Shown one piece after another: positions 11,076 to 22,700 of a stretch of DNA of 64,000 nt. The notes under the pieces are model-generated. The model was not told where the DNA came from and searched no databases. It was given only the letters and a program-made list of their open reading frames with translations. Position numbers and translations under genes: made by a program. The DNA is from Telopea speciosissima (taxonomy: Eukaryota > Streptophyta > Magnoliopsida > Proteales > Proteaceae), in assembly GCF_018873765.1 (NCBI RefSeq), contig NC_057925.1, positions 12,535,568 through 12,599,567 on the forward strand. Direction: 5' to 3'. How positions within the stretch are numbered: the stretch's first letter is position 1; every line of letters begins with the position of its first letter.

Positions 11076-11299
11076 CATAGGTGCTCCAGCATTCCTAGAA
11101 GCTAAAAGCCTGCTGCCCTTCCCCCCACCCCCATCCCCTGTGCATGTATTGTTTCTATCATTCATGGCAACCAGTGGATTTTCCAACCTACACTACTTTT
11201 CTACCCATCTTGAGAGAAAAATTTAAACAGATTTTGCTGAAATTCCAGAATTTTCGTCAAATTATTAAAATACAAAACATAAATTAGAAAAGAAACTAG
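11076..11299 (+). repeat. Left terminal inverted repeat of the MULE-type element
   Basis: Starts cataggtgctccagcattcc and ends ...gaaaagaaactag. It pairs with 14637-14861. The only differences noted are two substitutions in the tttctacccatcttg segment (about 11203-11212). The near identity implies recent duplication or gene conversion. Confidence 0.85.
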
Positions 11300-11516
11300 C
11301 ACTAATAGGAATAGTCTTGCTTGATATTTTCCTGTCACGGTACTTGCACTTGAATTTTTATGTGATATTTGGTCCGAAGGTTCTGTGGTTGTATGATGGT
11401 GAAGCATGTGCTGTATTTGGCATAGCTTTTTATGCAATATCAGTTCTAAATTGAAGACCTGTAACTGAATAGCAGAACCAGAATATATCTTTTTTTGGTT
11501 GTTTCTTCTTCTTTTA

Positions 11517-11590
11517 TCTAGGTGCTCCAGCATTCCCAGAAGCTAAAAGCCTGCTGCCCTTCCCCCACCCCCATCCCCTGTGCATGTACC
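11517..11590 (+). repeat. Internal direct copy of the first ~70 bp of the TIR
   Basis: The segment from aggtgctccagcattccc to ctgtgcatgta repeats the outer 70 bp of the left TIR in the same orientation with a few differences, then diverges. It is preceded by a pyrimidine tract and tctag, like a splice acceptor, and can be read as GAPAFPEAKSLLPFP, so the TIR sequence may derive from, or have spread from, an internal gene piece. Confidence 0.7.
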
Positions 11591-12118
11591 ATATTTTTGT
11601 ATGTAAAAAAAAAAAAGATGAGGGAGGGGGGGGGGAAGAGGTTATTTTGGCTAATGGGGGGTTTTGATTTTACCTTTGTGGCTTTTGGAGAAGAGAATGT
11701 GTAAAAAGAAGGAGCTCCCATTATTGGGTGGGGGTTTGAATTTTAGATTGTAAATATATTTGCCCCCTTGCAGTGAATGGTTGTCTTTTGTCAATTTCTT
11801 GTAATGGTTTCTTTGTTAGTTTTTAAGATCTCTTCCCAAAACCCATTGACTGTGTCCAAGTTCAAAGTAGAGGCTGGCTTTGTAGTGTGATTTTTTGGTG
11901 AAACTTTTTAGTGTGATTTTGGCTTACATCTGCTCTTCTCTTCCATTTCCCTGCGCAAGCTACGGGCCCTTCCAGTGTTTCCAGCTCTGCAAAGCCCATC
12001 AATTATTGTTCCATATGTGAGTTCAGAACATGGGTAACCCTTCTTTACCAACTTATTGAACATGGGTAAACTTTCTTCAGAATATTAGATTAAACTAACA
12101 TGATTTATGGAGGTAGGT

Positions 12119-12192
12119 GAGTCTTTAGCTCAAAATGGAAGAGCAACTGGGGTTATGCCCAGTAGATGGTGGTTCGACTCCACCAAGGCTCC
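12119..12192 (+). other. tRNA-like sequence (possible tRNA pseudogene or SINE head)
   Basis: A 74-nt cloverleaf can be drawn: acceptor GAGTCTT/AAGGCTC (7 bp), D-arm GCTC/GAGC, T-arm GGTGG/CCACC with loop TTCGACT, plus intact A-box-like (TAGCTCAAAATGG) and B-box (GGTTCGACTCC) motifs. The anticodon arm is irregular: the best stem ACTGGG/CCCAGT leaves a six-nt loop, so a working tRNA is unlikely. A related inverted copy lies at 13629-13701. Confidence 0.5.
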
Positions 12193-13628
12193 TAATTTCT
12201 TTACGAGGAGACACAATATTGTTTATATTTACCTTTATGTGATACTGCAATAGAGGATGCATTGAAGGCTGAACACTAAAGTGTAGTTGCAACTTTAAAA
12301 TGTTCAGCTGTATAACAGTTGCAAGTTATCCGCAAAGTTGCTATGCCTTGAATTTGTTTTTCTGTAGAGGTTCTATAGCTATAGATGTATCCCAGTAATT
12401 TTCTTTGTTTTGTTTACCTCTGTCATGTTTTACTGCAAATATGGTCCTGGCCATCTACATGGTGAGAAAAGGTGGTTCACCCACTCTTCTCCTCCTCACG
12501 TTAGGTACCATTGTTTTTCAGCATCAAACCTCTTCCCTTATAGTGACTAGTGAGGAACTTCAATCGAGGGTCACTACCCAAGCAAAAAAGTTCACCCTTC
12601 AAGGACCTCTCTTACTCGGGCACTTCATGTACACCTGGAGTAGCCACAACATGGCATGGATATGGATATGGGATATTTGTTTGGCATGAACCAGCAGGAC
12701 ACTCAGATATGGCTGTAAAGGAGGAGTTAGTGACACATTAATACCACTTTGAACCCTTCCTGAGATAATTTAGTTGCATCCCCGTACTGAGCCATTTTTA
12801 GACACATGTCCTTGTATCCTAACTTTCAAAGTTTCCTGGGTCAAATGGATCCAACTGCTCAACAAACGCCTGCACCCAAACCACAGAACATGGTGGAGGG
12901 ACAAGGCTATCCCCATATATGCACTACATAAAGATCACGTTCCAGCCATTCACTAAGTGTTCATAGTTAGATTAAACAGTGAAAATCCATTTTTTGCCTT
13001 TTTTTCTATAGCGTTTTATCTTCTTTGTAGCTGTAGCTTCTTGAATAGCTCAACTGACTCTTCAATTTTCTGAAATAAACTCCTAAATAAAGGTCCCACA
13101 CCAAATTCCAATTGAGAACTTAGGAGCATCGGTTGGTGAGGCACTTACTTTATTGGTTTTCCTTTGGTTCTTGTTTATTTCCCTTCAATACACTTCATCA
13201 TGTTAGGTTTCCCCCACTACCCAATTTCCCTTCAAATTCTGTTCAAGTAAGCTAGTAAGCAAATATGGCTTTGTTACAGGAGTCTTATCATCACTATCCC
13301 AAAGAAATTATCTAAATCATTAATACCTCCTCCATGGAAGTTGTCGTAGCAAAGCAATATGTTCCTGTATTTGTCAATCCAAACCCCCCCCCCCATGTGA
13401 GGCTATAGTTAGACATATTTAAATTGGATTCACTCAAACCCAGCAATATTTGAATCTGGATCTGTCTCCACAGTGGCCCAGACAACCACTACAAATGCAT
13501 AATGCCCGTCAAGCAAAGGACCTTTTTTTTCCTGATGACTTCAAAAGATTCAATAGTGTAGACAAAACTATGGTCATGCACGAGAGTTATTGCTTTTGCA
13601 AAGAAATACAACCTACTGATGAATACAT
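12193..13628. other. MULE-type element interior, no gene recognised
   Basis: The short open frames here (for example 12405-12689) match no family I know. No transposase motif is visible. A C-rich run occurs at about 13385-13394. Confidence 0.35.
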
Positions 13629-13701
13629 GAATCTTGATGGACTCGAACCATCATCTCCTGGGAACAAACTCTGGTGCTCTTCCTTTTTGAGCTAAAGACT
13701 C
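13629..13701 (-). other. Second tRNA-like sequence, inverted relative to the first
   Basis: Reads on the minus strand as GAGTCTT, TAGCTCAAAAAGG (A-box-like), T-arm GATGG-TTCGAGT-CCATC and AAGATTC, 73 nt in all, with the acceptor pairing in seven positions (one G-T). The anticodon stem does not pair well. It is about 83% identical to the copy at 12119, including a shared upstream TAGGT, so the pair forms inverted ends about 1.59 kb apart (12114-13706). Confidence 0.5.
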
Positions 13702-14636
13702 ACCTAAGAAAGGAAAAGTTAATTATTAACTTGAATTCATCTAGGAACACCAAGTGCATACAGACTTCATAATAGTGAATTATGAATCATTACCAGATAA
13801 TGGAGTAATCATAGCCAAAACATCCCAATTTCTGGTGGAAAGTACCCAGAAAATACTAGATAAATAACAGAAGTGGGACAGAATGGTTTTACTATAAACA
13901 TTCTGAAGGGAAACAACAACAGCTTATTACACTGATTTACAACAACAAAATTCCGTCAAAAACAAAAAGAGTAGATAATATTCAAAAGGAAAAAAAAAAA
14001 TTACAAGAGCTAGAACCCAATAAATAAAAGGCAGCCAATTTCAGGATCCAATAGAAGCAAAGGTGGGTAAAGAACCTCACATACTAAAAAAGAAGAGTAT
14101 CTAGAGATTTGAGCAGTAATGAACTAATGACAGATTTGATTAACAAAGAATAAACGAAGACACTCTGTAACGGTGTAGATTGAGAGAGAAAAGCCGGAAG
14201 TGCCCATTAGAAGTATAGAATCCAATTTGGCAGCTTAGTGCATCATTTCTACTCCTCTTTGACCTGCTATTTCCATAAGGGTGAACATATGTAGTCATAC
14301 AATAATATGCTATGACCCACTTCACAGAGCCAATGACAGCAAAATATTTAACCTTGTATAGTGGCATTTGGTAAGAACTAATCAAGGGAACATGAATTTT
14401 CTTCCTTATATGAGCTGGGAGTCATGGTCACGTACCCTCAGTTCCAAAAAAAGAATGTATCATCAAGGTTGCAAATTTTGTTGAAGCTTCAGAATCTCAT
14501 TATTTTTTTTTAAGATAAAATTTGGTCATAAATTTCTCTTCAGATGGAAAACTTTACAGAAGAAATCAGAAGGCTAGAGAGGAAATGAGGATCAGGCAGA
14601 GAAAAATAGGTAGAGTTTCTGGGGAGGACCAAGTAC

Positions 14637-14861
14637 CTAGTTTCTTTTCTAATTTATGTTTTGTATTTTAATAATTTGACGAAAATTCTGGAATTTCAGC
14701 AAAATCTGTTTAAATTTTTCTCTCAAGCTGGGTAAAAAAGTAGTGTAGGTTGGAAAATCCACTGGTTGCCATGAATGATAGAAACAATACATGCACAGGG
14801 GATGGGGGTGGGGGGAAGGGCAGCAGGCTTTTAGCTTCTAGGAATGCTGGAGCACCTATGA
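14637..14861 (-). repeat. Right terminal inverted repeat of the MULE-type element
   Basis: Inverted partner of 11076-11299. It ends only ~970 bp upstream of the LAF3-like start codon at 15834, so the element sits in that gene's promoter region. Confidence 0.85.
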
Positions 14862-14911
14862 GAATCGATTTTTTTCTGCACAAAATTGTCTCTCTCTCAC
14901 TCAGCCTCACT

Positions 14912-15452
14912 CAGCCTTAAGCCCAATGGAAGTCACAGTGCAAAACAGTGCAAAACACTAGAAAAAAAAAAGAGACGAAAAGAAGGAAAAGGGAAATACA
15001 AAGTTTGCAGAAGAAGAAGGTTAAGAGAACTGAACGTGAATACCTGTGTCTGTGAAGAACCTTTCACTGCCGCTCCTTGTTCGCCGCCGTTTGTCGCTCA
15101 AGCAGTGGAGCTTCCCTGTGTCGCAACGAGATGAGAGGTGTTTGCCGCTGCTAGGGTTCGTCGCGAGGTCACTCGTTGCCGCTCGTCGCTCGCAGCCTTA
15201 AGCCCAATGGAAGTCACAGTGCAAAACAGTGCAAAACACTAGAAAAAAAAAAAGAAAGAGACGAAAAGAAGGAAAAGGGAAATACAAAGTTCGCAGAAAA
15301 AGAAGGTTAAGAGAACTGGACGTGAATACCTCTGTCTGTGAAAGGTCCGTTCGTTGCTCAAGCAGTGGAGCTTCCCTGTGTCGCAACGAGATGAGAGGTG
15401 TTCGCCGCTGCTAGGGTTAGTCGCGAGGTTACTCGTTGCCGCTCGTTGCTCG
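14912..15452. repeat. Tandem duplication, ~281-bp unit, two copies
   Basis: The unit begins cagccttaagcccaatggaa; copy one is 14912-15192 and copy two 15193-15452, the second with a ~25-bp deletion and scattered substitutions. Both end in tcgcgaggt(c/t)actcgttgccgctcg and run into a minisatellite. It occupies the 5' region of the LAF3-like gene. Confidence 0.85.
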
Positions 15453-15522
15453 CTGCCGCTCGTTGCCCGCTGCCGCTCGTCGCTCGCCGCCGCTCGTCGC
15501 TCGCCGCCGTTCATCGCTCGCC
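15438..15522. repeat. 17-bp GC-rich minisatellite, five units
   Basis: Five 17-bp units of the form gccgctcgtYgcYcgcY, the last one degenerate, follow directly on the tandem duplication. The unit also occurs once at the end of each copy of the larger duplication, suggesting it seeded the expansion. Confidence 0.8.
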
Positions 15523-15833
15523 CCTTTGTCGGAACAAGATGAGGTGTCGCCGCTGCTAGGTTTCGTCGGCCGAGGTCAAGAGAAGGACGGAGAAAACACA
15601 GGGGGAAGAAAGAAAAGGGGAAAGACGAAGGGGTTTCGTTTTAGGTTTCAGATTTCAAAAATCTAAAATGGGTCGGGTTCGCCGGGTGAGAGAGCAACGA
15701 AAGAAGGAAATGGGTTAAAGTTATGAAACTCAAACATATGCCGTTGGATGGTCTCCTGTCCACGTGGCAGAATCTGTGGGGGGTGTTGGACGCTCCAGCT
15801 CCCGCCACGGCAGGACAGGAGCCAAATTGTTTC

Positions 15834-17385
15834 ATGGCCATGAATCTCCTTGTCTTGGTTTCTGGGTTTATCGCTTTGGTACTAGCAATCGTATGGCTTC
15901 CAATTTTGGTGATTTTGGACACCAAATGTAAAATCACGGTTCCTCCTTGAACTGAATTTTCCTGCTAAGCGAAGCGATCCAAAGTTGTTTATGCTGATTT
16001 TTTTTTGGAAAAATAACTTGTAGGGTGGTCTGCTGTGAATTCCCCGGTGGTTGCGGATTTGGTGGTGAAGAACGGGACAGTATACACCAGTGATTCCTCT
16101 CTCCCCTTTGCTGAAGCCATGGCCATTCGGCATGGGAGGATTCTTCGTGTTGGCAACTACTCTCTTCAGGTCATCTTATGTTTCAAACTTCCATCATTAA
16201 CCTCTTGCTATGGAATCTTTTGCATAGTCGCTGAAAGAGGGTATGGTACTGAAAGCAAAAGGAAAGAAATGCTGAAATGGACATAATTTGTTCGATTATT
16301 AGTTATTTTTTGCTTCATAAACTTAAATGTGATGCAATGAAGCTGAGGTTCAGGACCGTTTAGACGAGAAGAAACAGGAAATCGCGTGATAGGTGGTTAT
16401 TCGATGAGGAAGGAGCAAGCATGGTTGCAGTGCCATGTTAGACAGTTCTTATGTTTTCAGAACTTAGCTACAGGATGAAGTACAAGTAAATATAACAGCG
16501 GGGGAAATACATCGATACATGGTGAATCAATGCTCTGTTTTTGGACACATGGAGGTGTCCATCCTTGATAACTTCCTTTAGTGGAATATCATCCTTGAGC
16601 AAATGATTTTTGCTTATTTGAATCTGTCCACATTGTGTTTGCTTAATTTCTTGTACTAACTCTCTTGTTGAAAATCAGAGATATTCTCAGGCTTCCCACT
16701 TTAATATTCTTTGTAGACAGATTATGCATCATTATTTGATCACCCTCTTTGTCACATGAGTATTAGTGCTGATGTCCAGTGTGGATATGTGTCTAGGAAT
16801 CTGATCTAGGACATGGGCATACTAGCAATTATAGACATTCTAAGTAAGCAAGTTAATTAATAGATAACTTGTGCTCTTTATATGTATCCAAGAATGAGAA
16901 CATTTAGCAATGATAATAATATGTATTTATGAACTTATAAATGACAGTGAGAATTCCATATATAATATTTATGCTGAAAATCCAGATACATAATATTGAT
17001 GTCTCTGTGCCTCCGTAGTCTATATGTTGGTTGAATGTCCAAATAATGGGCTTGCACCCAATCCAAAAACATTTTGGAAGAAAAAAAGAGAAAAGATTTG
17101 AAGCTGAAAACGCATCCGCAGTATATCCATGTCATGCTGTATGTGACATGGGTACTTTGAGTAAACTGAAGGGTCTGCATATCACAAATCACCAATTTAC
17201 CTTTTCTTTGTACTAGAGCAAGTTTACAGTCTCTAATTCCTAACATAGGTTAATTTTCATGTGCATTGTTCATGTGAATGCAGGACTTTATATTTGATGG
17301 GACTAAAGAATTAGATCTTAAGGGGAAGGTTGTGGTTCCAGGGTTCTTTGATTCCCATGTGCACATGATGTATGGAGGATTACAG
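15834..17385 (+). CDS. LAF3-like amidohydrolase (YtcJ-type), exons 1-3 only
   Basis: Three exons join in frame with GT-AG introns: 15834-15927 (phase 1), 16024-16169 and 17284-17385 (phase 0). The product starts MAMNLLVLVSGFIALVLAIV, a hydrophobic membrane anchor or signal segment, then ADLVVKNGTVYTSDSSLPFA, AMAIRHGRILRVG, and KGKVVVPGFFDSHVHMMYGG. The last carries the HxH metal-binding motif that opens the metal-dependent amidohydrolase barrel. The layout and wording match plant LAF3-type proteins (LONG AFTER FAR-RED 3), reported to act in phytochrome A signalling. ATG 15834 was chosen because it sits directly before the hydrophobic segment; an in-frame ATG at 15723 would add 37 residues. 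About 110 of an expected ~550-600 residues are present. No later exon was found downstream, where LINE and copia insertions follow: either a TE-filled giant intron or a truncated gene copy. Confidence 0.75.
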
Positions 17386-18279
17386 GTATTCTGGCAACCT
17401 TCCCTTTGTTTATTCCATTCTCAATTGTGTATGTCATTTCGTCTTTCTTATTTTTCTCTTTGTGATTTGCTCCAGTGTAAGATATAAGGTGAGTTTAAAT
17501 GGACTTTGATTTCTTAATTATTGGTTTAGATACGGAGGGGTACTAAAATGTGGGAAAACTACATGTCATCAAAATACCCTGTCTGATGCTTGCAGGGGCA
17601 GATTCTAACACCAACATGGCATGGAGCTGCACCTAATACTATTGCCAAAACTACTTTAGTGTCACCAATGTATTTTCAACATAAAAATATTCACATAAAA
17701 TAATGATTACACTCTTATATGTGTACATACATGTTTTGAGAGTACTCATTTGTAATTATAGACCATGCTAAACTAGATATAATATTTAAAGAGAATAATT
17801 ATAAAGTAGTCATGTAAATATATTGGTCTTTTCATAACACAAATATAATTATTTATAGAAATATATGAAATGAATTTTGAAACATTCAGAGAAAACTTCT
17901 ATACACCCTTGAGTCTTTGACTCCTTTTTGGGGCTTTGCTGAGTGTGATACCTTGTGTTGGTGTTGGATTCTGAAATCTGCACCCATACATTGGTTTTCT
18001 CAAGGTGGGAGTTTAATGGATGATCAAAATATCCAGGTTTCAGTTCATGTCTGGGCAAATGTGTTGGGAACCTTGAACTCTTAACGTGTAATCTTGAAAA
18101 GGAATAATCAACCGAAGACATGTATCTATGGTGGGATCTGCTGGGTTGGTTAGCCATGGGCAGCTTTCTCCAGGAAGGACATGGTTGCTGAATCCAGAGT
18201 GAGGTCTAATGACAAGGAGTTTGAAGATTGTTAAAAGAAGGAAAAATGCTCTTATATTTTACATGTTAGTGGAAGCGAT
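17386..18279. other. Presumed intron 3 or degraded downstream DNA
   Basis: The donor GTATTC follows exon 3 at 17386. The sequence is AT-rich without recognisable exons; a minus-strand open frame at 17849-18157 shows no known domain. Confidence 0.4.
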
Positions 18280-18895
18280 GCAGGGGCATTGCGATAGGTG
18301 GATCCTCTCTTTAAAGATGTTCCATGCAGCTATCTTTTCAGTCTTATGTGATTTCTTCTTGGACCATATTTGAGCAGGTTGTGGGATCCTCCTGAATCCT
18401 GTTGGTATTGCAATGTTGAGTTTTGACAGATGTTCAGTTGTTCATTTGGGAACGATGTTCCTTTTGGAGTTGGTAGCATGATTCAAGATAGTTCTGGAAG
18501 GTATCTCTTGCCTATTCTGGTCCAATAGGTGAAGGTGAATTGGCTGTGGCTGAAGTTTTATCACTAGAAGTTGGATTGGATTTTTCTATTCGGCCAGGCA
18601 TGACAATATAATTATTAAAGGTGATTCAGCTACTCGTGGTTGTTTTAGGTTCCCTCACCTTGTGAAGTTTATTCTCTTTTATGGTCCTAAAATATATTAT
18701 TCCAATGGGGCCATGATTGATGGTTTATGTGGCTGATGATTCAGCATTTTAGCTAGGAAAGGTGTGGCTCAGTCAAGGATGGTTCTGGGGGCAGCATTCC
18801 TCTTTGTGCCTTCTCTTTGAGGCTCCTCGGCTTCTGTGATCTTTATTCCTTTCTCCTGTAAAAACCATATTGATTAAAATAAAGAAAGAAAAGTG
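18280..18895 (+). mobile_element. Degenerate LINE 3' end (RNase H-like remnant)
   Basis: Translating through frameshifts gives fragments such as GEGELAVAEVLSLEVGLDFSI and later an ARKG segment, as in the C-terminal RNase H (RVT_3) domain of plant L1-type LINEs. It ends in an A-rich tail with AATAAAG at about 18875-18895. No intact frame remains. Confidence 0.5.
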
Positions 18896-19424
18896 ATGCA
18901 AGAACATCTCCAATAAAGACTTTACCTTTTGGTTATTAAGAGGGTCTACATTGTGTATTTATGTATTAATGCAAAAGTCGACATCGAACCAGGGAAACCA
19001 GCAGGAGATCAATTGCAGCAGCCAGCAAGATCGATAAAAATGAAAGGAACAGCAGCAGGGTTCAAGATTGAGGTCTAGTGGGCTCCTTAGGGGCTTGAAG
19101 AAGTCCTCCAAGCATCACTCTGATTGGGAGGAAGAGTGCTGAGATCAAGACCTTCGAATCAGCAGCAGTGAATACGGAACTGATGCAGCCACAAGTGTGG
19201 AAAGTGGTCTTCTTTGCCTCTGGACAGCAACAGCAGATTCAGTTGTTGTTTAGGATGCTCTCTAAGTCTTCACAGATGTAGTAGCAGGTAGCAACACTTG
19301 AATGCAGTCACACAACAGCAGGAACAGTAGGGAATCGAATAAGAGAAGAAGGGAAAAGGGATAAGGAGATTCAGCTCTCTCAGCCAGGCCTCCCAGCTCT
19401 TCATGTCACACACATGGACAAGAG
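18896..19424. other. Older repeat DNA into which the copia element inserted
   Basis: CAG-rich, non-coding sequence (repeated cagcagc, ggaacagcagcagg motifs) that resembles retrotransposon LTR or UTR DNA. It continues after the copia at 24568, so it is the pre-insertion sequence. Confidence 0.35.
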
Positions 19425-19429
19425 AAAAC

Positions 19430-19670
19430 TGTTGGAAGTTAAGGGATGCAAGAGAACAAGGAGAGAAATGAAGGTGGAAGGTTGAAGAAGAAGGAGAAGT
19501 AGAGAATATGGTGCAATATTGTGTGTTGGAGAGATCGTCTCCACCACACCTATAGTACCTCCCTAGAGATCGTCTCCCTAGGGAGGTAAAACACAAAAAC
19601 AGAAAATACAATATAAGAAAGTAAGAAACTAGACTAGTATCCAAACCAGTCTTATTACATAACTCTAACA
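19430..19670 (-). repeat. 3' LTR of the copia element
   Basis: 241 bp, TGTTGGAAG...CTCTAACA on the plus strand, matching 24291-24562 apart from a short internal block around 19550-19585. Confidence 0.92.
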
Positions 19671-19713
19671 CTCCCCCTCAAGCTGGAGAATAAATGTCAT
19701 ACATTCCCAGCTT

Positions 19714-22700
19714 TCATAATAGGGTACTAAACTGATGAGGAATGAGCCCCTTGGTAAAGATGTCAGCTAATTGATCACCTGTCTTAACAAAGGGAGTACA
19801 TATGTAGCCGGAGTCAATCTTCACCTTGATGAAATGTCGGTCCACTTCAATGTGCTTTGTTCTGTCATGTTGCACAGGATTGTGAGCTATGCTAACGGCA
19901 GCCTTGTTATCACTATAGAGTCTCATAGGTGCCTCAGTATCAAATCCCAACTCTTGGACCAGCCATCTCAACCATAGGAGTTCACATACTCCATGAGCCA
20001 TAGCTTTAAATTCTGCCTTTGCACTTGATCCAGCCACAATTGGTTGCTTTTTACTCCTCCATGTGACTATATTACCATCCACAGAAGTATAATAGCCAGA
20101 TATAGATCGCCTTTCAGAAACTGAACCAACCCAATCAACATCAGTGTAGCCTTCAATTCTCAAATGGTTGTACTTGGCATATAGGAAACCTTTTCCTGGA
20201 GAGGACTTCAAGTACCTGAGGATCCGGTTAACAGCATCCAAGTACCCACTCTTGGGGGCATGCATAAACTGACTCATCACCCAACTGCATAGGTGATATC
20301 TGGGCAAGTCAAAGAGAGAGAAATCAACTTCCCTACAAGTCTCTAGTATTTCCCAGCATAAAAAAGGGAAGGTCCACAGTCTTCTCCTAGCTTATGATTC
20401 TGATCAATATGAGAGTTTGCTAGTTTACAGCCCAACATCCCTGTCTCTTTCAATAAGTCTAGGATAAAATTCCTCTGACATATATTTATTCCCTTCTTAG
20501 ATCTTGATACTTCAATCCCCAAGAAGTACGTTAAAATACCCAAATCTTTAATTTCAAACTGTTGAGCCAAGTAGGTCTTCAGCCTAGCTATCTCAGCCCT
20601 GTCATCTCCAATCACTACAATGTCATCAACATAGACAATAAGGGTTGTGATGGTACCAATACCTCGACGGGTAAATAAAGTGTGGTCAGCTTGGCTCTGG
20701 GAATAATCATTCTTGAAAATGACTTGTCTAAACCTCTCAAACCAAGCCTTCGGGGACTGCTTAAGACCATATAGTGCCTTCTTGAGCAGGCTCACTTTCC
20801 CTTCAGTTGAGGGACACGTGAACCAGGTGGAGTTTGCATGTACACTTCCTCTTTTAGGTCACCATGGAGGAAAGCGTTCTTCACTTCCAACTGATACAAT
20901 GGCCAATCTTTATTAGCCGCCAAAGATAAAAAAAAACTCTTATTGAGTTGTGCTTCGCTACAGGAGCAAATGTCTCCTGATAATCAATCCCATACACCTG
21001 ACTGTAGCCTTTAGCCACCAACCGGGCCTTGAATCTCTCAACTGTACCATCTGATTGGTACTTGACTGTGTAGACCCATCTGCATCCAACTGGAACCCTC
21101 CCCCTGGGAAGATTAACCAGTTTCCAAGTACAGTTCTTCTCAAGGGCCATCATTTCCTCAGACATGGCTTGCTTCCACTTTAGGTTAGACATGGCCTCAG
21201 TGACATTTTTTGGAATGGAAATAGAAGAGAGGACAGCAGTGAAGGCAACACCTGTAGGAGAGAAAGCATCATGAGAGACAAACTGGGCTACAGGGTTAGT
21301 GCAAGCTCTCTTTCCTTTTCTAGCAGCAATAGGAAGGTCTAAATTAGAAGGAAGAGAAGGAATGTTACCTGACTGGGGAGGATGTATCTTAGGATGTGGA
21401 TCCAAAGAGGGCTCTTAGTAGGTCTTCTTTTCTTTACTCTTCAAGCATTCACCCTTTTTGTACTAAATGTGGTAATTATTCTTATTACCAGAGCCACTTT
21501 CCACAACAACCTCATTTTCATTGCTAGCATCAACATCTGAATGGGTATCAGTATCAACAACAACCCCTTCTTTGTGTTCTCAATATCAAACAGAAATGGA
21601 AAAGTAGGCAAAGGTGGGAGGAACGGGATAGAAACGACCTCTTCAATTCTACTATTTTCCCCTAAAGAGGATGTTGAGAAGGAGTAAAGAAAGGTATAGA
21701 TTCAAAGAAGGTTACATCCATTGGAGAGAAGGCGCCTTCGGGAAGAGGGATGATAGCATTTGTATCCCTTGGTAGAGGATGAATATCCAAGGAAAATACA
21801 TTTGAGTGCCTTGGGGTCAAGCTTAGTCTGGGCACATTTATTGACATGGACATAACAGAGACACCCAAACACCTTGGGAAGAAGAGAGAAAGCAGAAGTC
21901 TGAGGAGACATTAAGTCTGAAGGAGATTTGGAGCCAAGGAGTTTAGTGGGCATGCGATTGATTAAAAAGGTAGCGGTAAGAAGGGCTTCAGACCAAAAGG
22001 TTTTGGGAACATGCATACCAAATAGGAGACTCTTAGTGACTTCCAACAAATGACGATATTACCTTTCAGCCAACCCAATCTGTTGAGGGGTATCAACACA
22101 AGCAACTTGATGGATATGCCATGATCAGTAAAAAATTGTTGAAGCCCCCCATACATATACTCCCCCCCTTTATCAGAACAAACTATTTGAATATGAGTAT
22201 GAAACTTAGTATAAATGAGCTGATAAAAATTTTTAAAGGCATTATAGACCTTACTTTTTTGTTTCATAAAAAAGGTCCAAGTTAACTGGGAATAGTCATC
22301 AGCAAAGGAAACAAAATATCAATAGCCAAACAAAGAAGTAGTGGGGGAAGACCCCCAAACATCAGAGTGCACGATATGGAAAGGAATAGTGGATCTATTA
22401 CCCTGATAAGGATAAGGAGAACGACAATGTTTAGAAAACAAGCAGGGTTCACACTAAAACATATGGGAAGAAGGAATGGAAAAAAACAAGTGGGGTAATT
22501 TTGTCCTCATAATTCCAAAAAAAGGGTGGCCCAAACATTGATGCCACAACATCACAGAATCGACAGTACTGTTGTCATTACGCCCACATGCGTAGGACTG
22601 AACAGTAGGTAGAGAGGATTTTCCTTGATCAAGAAGGTAAAGTCCCTTTTCCTCACGTCCTCTGTCAATTACCCTTTTTGTTACCAAATCCTGAAAAACA

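Larger units (their letters stand above)
11076..14861. mobile_element. Mutator-like (MULE-type) candidate with ~225-bp terminal inverted repeats
   Basis: The outer ~225 bp at each side are inverted copies with about two mismatches (left 11076-11299, right 14637-14861). Flanks are GAATCAAAT (11067-11075) and GAATCGATT (14862-14870), 7 of 9 matching, consistent with a decayed 9-bp Mutator target duplication. Long TIRs plus a 9-bp duplication are the hallmark of MULEs. I see no transposase (MULE/zf-SWIM) domain in the 3.34 kb interior, so it would be non-autonomous. The interior holds a third partial copy of the TIR end (11517-11590) and two inverted tRNA-like sequences (12119, 13701). An inverted duplication of host sequence is the alternative. 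Confidence 0.65.

Noticed and set aside
11761..11810. tttcttgtaatgg as the right end of the CACTA element
   Set aside because: It differs from TTCTTGTAGTG at the critical terminus, lacks subterminal repeats and lies inside the MULE-type element.
12119..12192. Functional tRNA gene
   Set aside because: The anticodon arm cannot form a 5-bp stem with a 7-nt loop, and the related copy has the same defect.
14710..14910. Minus-strand 66-codon open frame as a gene
   Set aside because: It lies in the right TIR of the MULE-type element; the coding appearance is shared with the other TIR copies.
15229..15666. Overlapping open frames in both strands of the LAF3-like 5' region
   Set aside because: They come from the tandem duplication and GC-rich minisatellite, with no domain or conserved start.
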